A program made the position numbers and the translations under genes. From assembly GCA_948470475.1 (NCBI GenBank), contig OX419336.1, positions 4,193,484-4,257,483 of the forward strand: DNA of 64,000 nt, written 5' to 3'. Shown piece by piece: positions 24,201 to 32,814 of the stretch (the first letter of the stretch is position 1; the number at the start of each line of letters is the position of its first letter). Under the pieces are notes generated by a model, which had not been told where the DNA came from, did no database searches, and worked only from the letters and a program-made list of their open reading frames with translations. Origin of the DNA: Galaxea fascicularis. Its lineage: Eukaryota; Cnidaria; Anthozoa; Scleractinia; Euphylliidae.

Positions 24201-26442
24201 TGCCTCCCTATGGCAAGTAATAATATCATCCTTCTCAAACCCTCAATGAAACCCTGCAAGTTTTAGTACTATGCTGAAACATGTCCCATACCTTGTTGAG
24301 CAGTGTCATGATAAAGCTTCTCTACCCGCACATTATTTCGCAAAAGTTCTAATACATTGCGATAGGCTTCCCAAAGAAACTTCACCCAGGGTGTCAACAT
24401 GACCCTATCAGTGCGGTCTTGAGTGTCCTCTCCACTGACAAAACTGAGTAGTATGCTAAAAATAACAACACAAAACAGTTTTGACAACTGAAACAATACA
24501 TGTTTGAATTCAACTGTTACAGCAAGTACATTATTTCTTGATTGATTTAGGAAAGATCCTAGCTCTGACTGTACCATATTTCTCTCAAGTTATCTTAAAG
24601 GCCACCTCCCACTTCATTTCCACAGTTAATATACAACTTACTTCATATACATCATTCACATTTATCTCCATTACGGAAGCATTATTTACCCACTACTGAT
24701 ATCCTCCCAACATCAGTGGCTTTATAGTTCAGTTGGTTAGAGCACCGCACTGGTATCACGAGGTAACTGGTTCAAACTCTATTGAAGTCCTGAATTTAAA
24801 TTGCATTCACAACCAAAAGGATCATTCTTCATTTTGATCTAATTTCTGCAGTTCACACGATTTATTTTATATTTTGATCTTTGGACAGTATGGTAATACA
24901 ATAAAAGTAAGAATACCTTTCAGGTGTTTGTATCTGATCCAGATCCTCAACAATAGGAACCTGTTCACGCGACTCTTGCCTTGCAGCTTCAGCACGGCCC
25001 TCAGCAAGCTTGAGGAAGTGGTGAATAACATCTTCTAACGATGCAATGTTAACTTGTTGGCAAATCAACTTGTACTGATATAAGCCTTCCTTTGCCACAT
25101 GGCTTCTGCGGAGGTCTACACACAGCTCCAAATATTTCAAAAGAATGGGCTCGTGAATCTTGCTTTGCCATGTGCGATGTTTCTTGCTTTTTATAACATC
25201 ATATAATGCATCCAAAGCTGGCTCCTTCTTCCCGACTTCAATGAATTCTAATTTGAGAGAAGTGTTTGTCAGCAGAGTTGCAGAGAATTAAAACCATTTA
25301 CAGTCAATCTTTGTTGTGTAACCAGTATTTTTGGCATTTGAGAGGACACTGGGCATTCCTGGAAAGACCCAAAGAATTTCTGTGGAAATTTTCATGGTTT
25401 ATCAATATTCAAGTAAACAAAGGTACAAAATTCCATGTTATATTGTACCTGCCTTCAAGGGAAATTTCCCCTAATTTCTGCAAAAATCTTCAATACCAAC
25501 AAATGTAGCCAAATATAATGGTACAGGCCCCGGTTGTTCAAACGTTGGATAGCGCTATCCACCGGATAAATCTCTATCCAGCCGATAAGTAATCAGAAAG
25601 CTAATTGCACTATCCACTGGATAGATATTTATCCGGTGGATAGCGCTATCCAGCCTTTGAACAACTGGGGCCAGATTTACAACTATCCATGCCCCCTTTC
25701 TATCTTATCATTTAAGCTTGATGCTTTGAAAACTGACAATGTTAATTGAAATAGCTGTACATAATTATTGCATGGCACTCTGTGAAAGTCTTGCCCAAAT
25801 AAAATACAATGTTTATTTTAGTTTACATCAACAAGCATCCAGTTCTGTGCACCAAAGCATAAAGAGGTACTATGTGGGTAAGTACATGTACATAGAAATC
25901 CCAGCCAACGCAATTTTACCAACATTTTCTCTTTTTGAAAATCCAGGTACATGTAAGAATTTATCCTAATCGTCTGTTGAGATCTTTCATAAAAATTGTA
26001 ATAACACATGAAATTTTCATCCACTCCAAAGGAGACAAAACTGAATCACACTTCATCATCATATTCAATTGCTCGATACCTGCGAAATCACGTGGTTGAA
26101 ATATTTCTCAATCCATCATGGCTGTACACGTATCGTTTCAAATCAAACGAAGAAGTACCGACAGAAATGAAATATTTTGTGCTACTATCAAACTAAGTAA
26201 CCAAAGCCAATAAATTCACCAAATTGAAGCCAATATAATTAGCAGATGCCTCCTTGCTGAAAATTATATCGGCTACCACATCACATGAACAGTTTCACAT
26301 AGAACGGGCTTTGTTGTAAGCCTTTTTCAGCTACCAAAGAACTTCAACGTGAAATGTAAACACCCCCATTAACACAAGAGATTTAATACTTACCGTTCGC
26401 CCTTTTAAGAGCATTTTCCGGCCGCTGAAAGTAAACCGGCAT
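7263..26442 (-). CDS. EIF3A: Eukaryotic translation initiation factor 3 subunit A (21 exons)
   Basis: Large scaffold subunit of eIF3, which binds the 40S ribosome and supports mRNA recruitment in the cytoplasm. Exons on the minus strand, in order: 26394-26442, 24917-25247, 24292-24455, 23819-23877, 23183-23323, 20165-20373, 19285-19456, 18543-18740, 17876-17992, 16360-16452, 15920-16012, 14496-14633, 13021-13230, 12798-12902, 12400-12513, 11753-11875, 10902-11055, 10259-10510, 8963-9178, 8659-8757, 7263-7978. All join in phase at GT-AG sites to give 1250 codons plus TAG (human is about 1380). The start [16 protein letters not shown] is the conserved eIF3a N-terminus. Exons 2-11 match the helical N-terminal and PCI region, for example [24 protein letters not shown] and [13 protein letters not shown]. 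Exons 12-18 are the long charged coiled coil. Exons 19-21 form an Arg/Asp/Gly-rich tail ending in a hexapeptide array. The last acceptor (TTGAG at 7979) lacks a strong pyrimidine tract. Introns carry many mobile elements. Confidence 0.96.
7728..7972 (-). repeat. EIF3A: 18-bp coding minisatellite encoding RMDDRG units in eIF3a
   Basis: The last eIF3a exon holds about 13-14 copies of an 18-bp unit encoding Arg-Met-Asp-Asp-Arg-Gly, with two shortened units (RMDDR). DNA-level variation is mostly synonymous (CGCGGC, CGTGGC, CGCGGA), so the protein repeat is very regular. Vertebrate eIF3a also has an Asp/Arg/Gly repeat in this tail, with a ten-residue unit. The repeat explains the long overlapping frames on the other strand here. 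Confidence 0.92.
8403..8575. repeat. Fold-back derivative of a SINE tail, eIF3a intron 20
   Basis: Arms containing CCTCGCAGTTGTGAACGCAA and its reverse complement flank a 40-bp centre. The right side continues into TTTGATTTCATATCCGCAGTTC, the same tail found behind the tRNA-like SINE heads near 24.8 and 40.5-40.7 kb. The arms are thus a duplicated and inverted part of that tail; no tRNA-like head is present here. Confidence 0.65.
9195..9246. repeat. (AAT)n microsatellite beside an eIF3a splice acceptor
   Basis: About 17 AAT units on the plus strand, which read as TTA/ATT on the gene strand. The array ends roughly 16 bp before the start of eIF3a exon 19 and adjoins the 3' end of a LINE fragment (9247-9660). 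The array is therefore probably the 3' tail of that element. Confidence 0.9.
9247..9660 (-). mobile_element. 3' fragment of a CR1/L2-like LINE (reverse transcriptase C-terminus)
   Basis: Read on the minus strand, 9422-9634 encodes a frame with [20 protein letters not shown], the typical extreme C-terminal pattern of CR1/Jockey-like reverse transcriptase ORFs (Y/F-G-x-R-x-F-x-x-x-x-P-x-x-W-N-x-L-P). Downstream DNA runs into GGCGCCATATAAGTGT-like sequence and the ATT array, as in 3' ends of such elements. It is a short, broken remnant inside eIF3a intron 18. Confidence 0.7.
10697..10856. repeat. Possible MITE with about 20-bp inverted ends, eIF3a intron 17
   Basis: The left end TGGTTTTACTTAACCTGTG pairs imperfectly with the right end CACGGGTTAAGTAAATCA. 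The inner part is AT-rich and has no coding sign. The match is short, so this is tentative. Confidence 0.35.
13269..13410. repeat. Dispersed repeat, copy B (partner at 5614-5753), eIF3a intron 12
   Basis: Matches copy A in order and orientation across about 140 bp, including GTTGCTGTAGTGAAGTCAAC and GGGGATATACCTCAAAATAC. Differences are scattered point changes, consistent with two insertions of one family rather than a recent local duplication. Confidence 0.7.
13752..13790. repeat. (AAAT)n microsatellite
   Basis: Imperfect AAAT units in eIF3a intron 12, followed by an A-rich stretch to about 13820. Confidence 0.8.
13960..14435. repeat. Strand-asymmetric C/A-rich segment, eIF3a intron 12
   Basis: Roughly 470 bp that are rich in C and A and poor in T on the plus strand, with phrases such as CCCGCAACCCAGCCACGAGC and ACACACGCACACACTC. 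This differs sharply from the AT-rich intron on both sides, suggesting insertion of foreign DNA. Overlapping open frames on the minus strand contain no motif I recognise. Confidence 0.5.
15319..15406. repeat. Dispersed repeat, pair with 16098-16186 (eIF3a intron 11)
   Basis: About 88 bp containing CAGACTATGGGTGGTTAAAT and CAATGGTGGATGCTAGGACAA recur 780 bp away in intron 10 with the same orientation. This is either a local duplication or two copies of one family. Confidence 0.7.
15674..15775. repeat. Dispersed repeat, pair with 59437-59540 (eIF3a intron 11)
   Basis: Contains GTTTCGAGCGCTAGCCCTTT followed by GTCAGAGCGAAT and GGAATTATGGGTT. The same order, with a few changes, is seen in an intron of the adhesion-type receptor gene about 44 kb away. 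Confidence 0.7.
16098..16186. repeat. Dispersed repeat, pair with 15319-15406 (eIF3a intron 10)
   Basis: Second copy of the CAGACTATGGGTGGTTAAAT repeat, in the same orientation as the intron 11 copy. Confidence 0.7.
19514..19661. repeat. Long perfect-stem palindrome (fold-back MITE), eIF3a intron 6
   Basis: The arm GTGGCAAGAACAATATCTCA is matched by its reverse complement TGAGATATTGTTCTTGCCAC across a loop of about 22 bp. The outer arms (GAAGATACGAATTTTATG / CATAAAATTCATATCTTC) also pair. The total stem is near 50 bp. Confidence 0.8.
20958..21969. mobile_element. Non-autonomous DNA transposon, about 1.0 kb, eIF3a intron 5
   Basis: Termini are inverted: TGTGTAGTTCCAGAAAATAT at the left and its reverse complement at the right, continuing for about 40 bp through CCATACCCCCACCACGGAGGGA. 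Both subterminal zones are C-rich on this strand (runs of 7-9 C with CCTGGAAATTCC or CCTGGAATGTCC). The interior shows no transposase. A target-site duplication is not clear. Confidence 0.75.
22754..23144. mobile_element. MITE of Tc1/mariner type, 391 bp, TA target site, eIF3a intron 5
   Basis: Ends are CAGTGCAGGCCAGAATTAAG and its reverse complement, flanked on both sides by TA. Internal DNA is rich in ACGCGTATGCG-like motifs. Terminal CAGTG and the TA target fit the Tc1/mariner superfamily. The right end is only about 40 bp from eIF3a exon 5. Confidence 0.82.
23421..23599. mobile_element. MITE (family A, copy 2), eIF3a intron 4
   Basis: Same plan and length as 6984-7161: ends GGCCATTTCTGAGTTCG and GGAAATGGCC, with inner arms CAAAGCGAGTAAAAGTG and ACTTAGACTCGCTTTG. 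More diverged between its arms than copy 1, so probably older. Confidence 0.82.
24717..24875 (+). mobile_element. tRNA-derived SINE, eIF3a intron 2
   Basis: The head GTGGCTTTATAGTTCAGTTG carries an A-box-like TAGTTCAGTTGGTTAGAG and a B-box-like GGTTCAAACTC at normal tRNA spacing. It is followed by GAAGTCCTGAATT and a tail ending ATCATTCTTCATTTTGATCT. No clean acceptor stem or CCA-compatible 3' end is present, so this is a retroposon rather than a tRNA gene. Confidence 0.75.
25526..25672. mobile_element. Palindromic MITE, 147 bp, eIF3a intron 1
   Basis: Ends GGCCCCGGTTGTTCAAAC and GTTTGAACAACTGGGGCC type inverted repeats, with inner arms of GGATAGCGCTATCCACCGGATAAAT and its inverse. The motif GGATAGCGCTATCC is itself a palindrome. 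Confidence 0.85.
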
Positions 26443-27892
26443 GGTGAAAAAAAGACCCACACGGCTTGCTCTTCGATTCAACAAGAAGGCAGCCGACCGA
26501 AGGGCTTTGTGGTCCAAATGGTCTCGTTTCCAAGTTCGTGGTTAACACGCGCGAAAACCCGCGCCAAGGAAATCACTAGTTTTATGAGCCTGGCATATGG
26601 CATCTACAAAACTATGAGTATTAATTGGTTTTGAAGCTTGGCGGTCGTGCGTATGTAATCACAAAAACATAATGCATGTCATTCCTCTCCTTCTGCCGTA
26701 TTGTTGATGGTTGAATAATTTTATCTCTACCAATTGTTCATTGTACCACTTGCATTCAAAAAGTTAATTAGCCTCGCGCAAAGGAATCCATGAAAAGTAA
26801 AGAGTTTCAGCGTATTACATATTCAAATTGAGCAGAAATGAGGCTTCACAAGTTATTCACATCGACCGATGGTTAAAATCAGAACTCAAATTAAAGCTGC
26901 TCGATTCGCAAAAGTACGAGTAAACCCATCGCCTTTCTCCATCTTCCTTGTATCAGACCATCGCTGATCAGTGTGGTACGTACCTTTTGCTATGAAGATT
27001 TTGTGAATTGATGTTTAGTACTTTACCGTATACATTCATATCAGTCTGGTTTGGTTCCTTCAAAGTATTGCCTTGGCGTTACTAAACCTAGTGTTCTCTG
27101 TTTTAGGTTGCGCTGATCCTAAAGATCGGATAGTGGACAAGAAAACGTCACTGTGCGTGGCTGCTTGAAGCAATTCCACCACGGTGGTTGTTCTGCCAAT
27201 GGATGTGGCTGCTTGAAGTGAGGCGGGAAGAACGAAGTCAGTGATTTAACTGATATAGTGTGGCTCTCAAAAGGTCTTCAATTTCAAGACTGGAGCAACA
27301 GCACCATGCAGGAGCGATCGTCAGTGAGTTACAATCTGGGTGAAAAACGTTAAGGCTAATAAATGATGCCGGAACCGTGCAGCCCATGGGCTGCCTCAAG
27401 CCTCTTCATTTGTGTAAAGGAATCCACAACAAATACCATGCGAAAGTCAAAAGTGTCAGTGCACATCAGCAGGTTTTCGTTTAATTTTAGTACCTTTGAA
27501 AGTTTTAAAAAGTATTCACATTGTTTACTCCGTTTACTAAGTGATATAAATCAGACCTTTTTTAAGCTCGTGTGAACAGTATAAAGCAAAATAAAAGACA
27601 ACGAAGAGACGCAATTTCACCATTTGTAGATATAACGTTCAGGAGCATAACATTTTCACCAGGACAGTGTCTCGCTTGGGTCTCTCAGATCAGTTTTATT
27701 TCATTTCGTTTTGTTTGATCAACCTATGACTTTTTAATTGTCATCTTCCAACACGAAAATCCACAAACTGACAAAAGACAAATGCAGAAACAGATCGCAC
27801 ACTTTTGACAAATCACAAAAGGCGAGTAAAACACGTTGATGTGCACTATCAGTCACCATAGCGTCACTATACATATTCCTTCTATCCCTATT
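26443..27892. other. eIF3a upstream region, no second gene seen
   Basis: Holds the eIF3a 5' UTR and promoter by position. No TATA box at a convincing distance and no divergent coding exon is visible, although an unrecognised non-coding transcript cannot be excluded. Confidence 0.45.
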
Positions 27893-29287
27893 AACCAATA
27901 TGGATGAGCCTGGCTTGATATTGGCTAATATGGGTACCCCTGGGCAAACATTGGCCAATGTTCGTGACCATGAGCCAAGAATGACCAACGTGGGTGTCTC
28001 TGGATCACTATTGGCCAATATGGGATACCTTAAATCGCCATTGGCCAATATACATGACCCTGACTCAATATTGGCCAACATAGGTGACCTTGGCTCAGTA
28101 ATGACCAATATGGGTACCTGGTTATCAATATTGGCCAATATGGGTGTGCTTGGGACAATATTGGCCAATGTAGATGACCTTGAGTCAATATTGGTCAATA
28201 TGGGCAACGATGGGTCAATATTTGCCAACACAGGTACCCCTGGCTAATATTGGCCAATACGGGGAGCTTGAATCAATATTGGCAAACATGGGTGTCCATG
28301 AGTCAATATTGGCCAATACGGGTGATCCTAGGTCAGTATTGGACCATATGGGTGATCCTGGCTCAATATTGGCCAACATGGGTGAGCCCAGAACAATATT
28401 GGCCAATATGTTTACCACATTTTAAACATTGACCAACACGGGAGACTTTGAACCAATAAAGACCAACATGGGTAACCATGAGTTAATATTGACCAACATG
28501 GGTCCCTGGTTATCAATATTGGCCAATATGTTTACCAAATTTTTAACATTGGCCATTACGGGAGACTTTTTATCAATGTAGACCAACATGGGTGATGATA
28601 AGTCAATATTGACCAATATGGGTGCCTGGTTATCAATATTGGCCAATATGGATGAGCTTGGGACAATGTTGGTGACCTTTAGTCAATATTGGCCAATATG
28701 GGCAACCATGGGTCAATATTAACAAACACAGGTACCCCCTCGCTAATATTGGCCAATATGGGTGCCCATGAGTCAATATTGGCCAATATGGGTGGCCCTA
28801 GGTCAATATTGGACCATATGGGTGATCCTAGCTCAATATTGACCAATATGGGGTGAGCCAGGGACAATATGGACCAATATGTGGACCCCATTTTTTAACA
28901 TTGGCCAATGCGGGAGACAAGGTATCAATATTGACCAACATGGGTGACTATGAATCAATATTGGCCAATATGGGTGACCCTGGCTCAATATTGACCAATA
29001 TGGTTGCCTCGATGTTGATATTGGCCAATATATTTGCCACCTGTTCGATATTGGCCAATGTGGGTGACCCTAAGTCAATATTGGCTAATATGGGCAACCC
29101 TGGCTTAATGGTGGCCAATATGGATGACCATGTGTTAATATTGGACAATATGGGAGACCATGAGTTAATGTTGGCCAATATGGTTGACCATGAACGAATA
29201 TTGGCTATCTATGAGTGACCCCCGCTTAATATTGGCCAACATGGGAAATGGCCAATATGGGTGACCCTGGGTCAATGTTGGCCAATG
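27893..29287. repeat. Minisatellite, 30-bp unit with ATTGGCCAAT core
   Basis: About 46 units near the consensus AATATTGGCCAATATGGGTG plus ACCCTGGCTC. The unit contains the palindrome ATTGGCCAAT, so a CCAAT box occurs on both strands in most units. A higher order is visible: the block starting GGGCAACGATGGGTCAATAT (28202) recurs as GGGCAACCATGGGTCAATAT (28700), about 498 bp later, with matching downstream variants. Because 30 is a multiple of 3, long open frames with a ten-residue period appear on both strands; I regard them as by-products. A short continuation lies beyond the inserted element at about 30665-30695. Confidence 0.93.
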
Positions 29288-29688
29288 AATGAGTTGCCTG
29301 TAATCGAGCCTCGTCTTATGCGCATAGGATTTTGGGATCGCTAAGGGGCAAACATTGTCAGTCGCTGAAGGAAAATGTATGGCGAAAAGTTGTTTCGACG
29401 TCCAGATCAACGATTTTGGAGAGAGATCAACGCTTTGTCGCCGCTGTTTTATCAGAAATGGATTTGGGCAATGTTGATACGAGGAAAGTGTAAGTTTTTG
29501 TTTGAATAACCGTCAAATATATGATAAAATCTACCGATAAACTTCCTTGCTTGCGTAAGGTTTATTGTGAAATTGACCTCGCGTAATGGCTCGAAATATT
29601 GCAAAATTAGGTATAAATCGGGAGGAAATGACTAAATAAAGCCTTTTCAGTTGCGTTTGTATGTGTACGGGCTGTTTTCTTATTAGTT

Positions 29689-30201
29689 ATGTCTTCCACA
29701 AACAAATTATGGCTTTTGGAAATTTACCTCCTCAAAGAAGTCGTTGTCAGAGGTGACGGAAATTGTTTTTACCGAACTGTTGCTCTTTGGAGGGATGAAA
29801 TAAGCGATAAGAAACACGAGGAAATTCGTAGGTTAGGCTCTGGTTTGATTGATAAAAAGCCGCTACTCTTCTCTTCGAAATCTGGGGAGGAACATGTCAA
29901 GAACAGCGAGATCACAGGAACTTGGGCAGAAACTGTGGATATATTTTCAACTGCACCACCACTATACGTTCTCTTTCTTGACTTTTTCTTATTGCTCTCT
30001 GTAGATCTTATCTTTGGAGCAGGTGTTTGGGGTTTACCCCCACAATTGTACCCTCTCATGCACAAAGTTGATGTAAGGGCATTCAAACAGTTCTATAACC
30101 TTGTACTAAATGATTTGAACAGACCTTCGTACTCGTTAAAAATTGAATTGATCACGATTAATAGCTCTAGCCCACAAAAAATTGGGCGAGTAGAATCTTA
30201 A
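29689..30201 (+). pseudogene. OTU-family cysteine protease fragment in a transposon
   Basis: An open frame of 170 codons. Residues about 19-32 read VVRGDGNCFYRTVA, the catalytic Asp/Cys block of OTU deubiquitinases (D-G-N-C-F-x-R). The following helices KHEEIRRL and the segment TWAETVDIFSTA also fit the fold. After about residue 88 the sequence turns hydrophobic and no catalytic His motif is seen, so the domain is cut short. OTU domains are known cargo in eukaryotic transposons. The first Met is at the inner edge of the left TIR. Whether it is expressed is unknown; as it stands a working protease is unlikely. Confidence 0.6.
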
Positions 30202-30291
30202 CATTTCAACGTGAAGAAGAATGCTTTGCTTTTCTGGGTACCTTCGATCATTGTCACAACCCCAGACAGCACAATGATCACCACTGGGCAT
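30136..30291 (-). pseudogene. THAP-like zinc-finger N-terminal fragment
   Basis: A 51-codon minus-strand frame that begins MPSGDHCAVWGCDNDRRYPE. The C-x4-C spacing right after the start Met and the following basic stretch resemble the start of a THAP-type DNA-binding domain, as used by P-element-like transposases. The frame stops before the second C-x2-H pair could occur, and it overlaps the end of the OTU frame on the other strand. The assignment rests on a short pattern only. Confidence 0.4.
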
Positions 30292-30699
30292 ATTTCCAAT
30301 ATTATTTGTATTAATGAGCTTAGAAATAAGCTAAACGTAGCCTGTACACATGCAAATACAACTGAAAAGGCTTTATTGAGTCATTTCCTCCCGATTTTGC
30401 AATATTTCGAGACCATTCTGCAAGGTTAATTTCACAATAAACCTTATGCAAGCAAGGAAGTTTATCGGTTACTCAAAGAAAAACTTACACTTTTCACGTA
30501 TCAACAGTGGCAAAAAAGCATTGATCTCTCTCCAAAGTTGTTGATTTGGAAGTCGAAATAACTCTTTGCCATACATTTTCTCCTAGCGACTGGCAATGTT
30601 TGCCCCCTAGCGATCCCAGAATCCTATGCGCATAAGACAGGGATCCGATTACTGGCAACTCATTGATTTGGGTGGCCCTGGAATAATATTGACTAACTG

Positions 30700-31917
30700 T
30701 TATACTTTGTAAGTGCATGTATTTTTTATGACGTCATGTACCCACCAAGAATTACCTCCAACAGTTTTCATGGGAGTCGTGTTTCTCCTCCTCTACACAC
30801 ACGCATGTCGACATGGTGGCTGCTGCTTCTCTCACAACTCTTCACAATTGATTCTGTGGGACCTTAAAGAACCACTAGGGACGAAACAAACCGTTGTGCT
30901 GACCTTGTGTGACCACCCCTAGTGCTGACCTTCTAAGGGGGAATGATGCCAATTGAGACTTGAGTTCAAATGAAGAATGATTGTTGCTGTTTCACTCTCA
31001 CACTCCTGTCACTGTGGTTGCATCTGCAGCGACAACACACAGTAAGTCTACCAATAGACGATCCCCTGCATGAAATCATCTCCAGTCTAGTCTCGATTTT
31101 CTATGAGGTTTGAGAGATTTGATCTAACACAAAATTCACTTGTCTCTTGGTCTCACTAATGATATTCACTACGTATACCTTGAGGAAAAAAAAAAATGAC
31201 AATGAGCAAACCCGTGGTGTGTTGAGAAAGAGCAGATTGATGAAGAAAAGGGTGGAAGCCTTGTCATTCTCACCTTCACCTGAATGGAATTATAGCCTGG
31301 ATATTAAACAGGCATCTTATTTGTGTCTTGCACGTCATGCACATCTAAATAAATGCCTCTTGTGCATGCTATTTTAAATAATTATTATTATTTTTGAATT
31401 TTCCTATTTCCAAAAAAATGTGGGTTTTGTGACTATGAAATCCTAGTAACCTTTTTATCAATATTTTGCTGGGTGAATATATCAGTCTAGGTGGGATTAC
31501 AATGCAATGCAATAAACTTTGTTCAGAAAGGGTGACATATTAACCTTAAGAGTAATCTTGCAGCCTCACAACAAACAGTCACAAGTAAAGACAATTAAAA
31601 ACATAAATATGTAGGAGTTTACAACACAATACAAGATAATGGAATAGGATTAAACAATGATAAGAATAGAAAACAATAACCTACATAGTTGAAAGTGAAC
31701 ATGAAAATACCTATAATTATTGAAATATATTGTTCACATCTTTACAATTAATTTTAATTTCTGAACAATGGAAGAGTGGAACACTAGAATGCCAGAACAG
31801 TAAAACACTTAAATCTGAAAACAAGGAATTTACCAGTAGGCTTAATTGGGCCTACCTATGGTCCAATAATAAATAATGACAAATACGTAACATTGTTGCT
31901 TTGTTTGTGTTTGGCAG
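30700..31917. other. Intergenic, no gene recognised
   Basis: AT-rich DNA without recognisable coding sequence. If the plus-strand sulfatase copy ever had a first exon, it should be here, but I find no sequence encoding a VDDLG or CTPxR block, so the N-terminal exon appears to be missing. Confidence 0.5.
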
Positions 31918-32814
31918 GATTTATTGGGAAGTGGCATCTTGGACTGCACTTATCATCCAAATCAGATCTCCATTTTCACCCACTGAAGCAAGGATTTCAC
32001 TATTTTTATGGCTTGTCAATGACAAGTTTAAGACATTGTGAACGGGGACAGTACCTCATAGAACTTGTCTTTCCTGGGCTAAACCCAAGCAATGTCATGG
32101 CAGCTTCAGCAGCTATTAGAATAACCCTTTTGGTTTGCTACCTAACAGGCTTACTAGGAAAAGCTGCGTGTTCATTTTTCTCCTAACAATAATGCTGCTG
32201 ATGTCCTCTCTACTTGTTAGCTGGCTATCTTTAATGGGGTGCTTCAATAGAGTACTAAAGTGTGACATCATAAAAATGAAATTTCTGAAATTATGGGATT
32301 TGTCAGGATATTCTGAAAGAACAATGTCCAAGAGGCCTGCTTGCCAAAAATGAGCATTTGGGGACAAATTGTCTCCGAGATCGTAACCCAGTCATTGGGT
32401 TGACCCAAAAAAATTTAGAAGGGTTTGTATGGAATTTTGTAAGCATAATTTCAGAAATTTCATTTTTATGACATCATCACTTTAGTACTCTATTGTTTTG
32501 TGATGAAAAACTATGAAGTTGTGGAGCAACCAACCAATTTGGAAAACTTAACAATGAGGTTTACAGATGAAGCAGTGAATTTTATTTGAGCAAACAAAGA
32601 TGGCCCCTTTCTTTTGTACATGTCATATGCCAAAGTACACACTGCACTGTTTAACACCAAGCCATTTGTAAATCACAGTGTTCAATGGTTGCTGTTAAGG
32701 AGCTGGGTTTGAGGGATAACACATTTGTTTACTTCACATCTGATAATGGCCCACACTTAGAAGAGATTAATTCTGGAGAATATCATGGAGGATGGAAGGG
32801 TATTTATAAAGGAG
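31918..32814 (+). pseudogene. Decayed steryl-sulfatase-like copy
   Basis: Matches the middle exon of the minus-strand sulfatase gene at 41131-41838. It begins after an acceptor (TTTGGCAG) with GKWHLGLH, runs through HPLKQGFHYFYGL and two hydrophobic segments, then [38 protein letters not shown] and GIYKGG before a GTAAGA donor. Damage: a 2-base insertion near 32163 shifts the frame, a 251-bp MITE is inserted at 32245-32495, TGA stands at 32587-32589, and about 54 bp are missing after FVNHSV (near 32680). No N-terminal exon with the catalytic Cys and no C-terminal exon is nearby. It is clearly non-functional. Confidence 0.9.
32245..32495. mobile_element. MITE, 251 bp, inserted in the sulfatase pseudogene
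   Basis: Inverted ends of about 48 bp: CAATAGAGTACTAAAGTG at the left, then CATAAAAATGAAATTTCTGA, with the reverse complement at the right. Comparison with the intact paralogue shows that the coding sequence continues directly on both sides (...GCF / N-C-F-V-M-K-N-Y...), which defines the insertion well. The target duplication is not certain. Confidence 0.88.

Larger units (their letters stand above)
29288..30664. mobile_element. Long-TIR DNA transposon carrying OTU and THAP-like fragments
   Basis: The left arm (about 29288-29675) and right arm (about 30320-30664) are inverted repeats: ATGAGTTGCCTGTAATCG and CTTATGCGCATAGGATTTTG pair with their inverses at the right, continuing through AAACTTCCTTGCTTGC and GGAGGAAATGACT. 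The left arm has about 24 extra bases. On both sides the flanking DNA is the 30-bp minisatellite, so the element was inserted into, or moved with, that array. Between the arms lie an OTU-like frame (plus strand) and a zinc-finger-like frame (minus strand). No intact transposase is present. TIRs of this length occur in Mutator-like and some P-like elements; the superfamily is not settled. Confidence 0.75.

Noticed and set aside
24717..24790. tRNA gene
   Set aside because: A- and B-box-like motifs are present, but the acceptor stem does not pair well and the SINE body and tail follow directly.
27734..29410. Many open frames with ANMGDPGSILANMG-like ten-residue periods on both strands
   Set aside because: They follow automatically from a 30-bp repeat unit that is a multiple of three and are broken by stops at different places; no start context or flanking exon supports translation.
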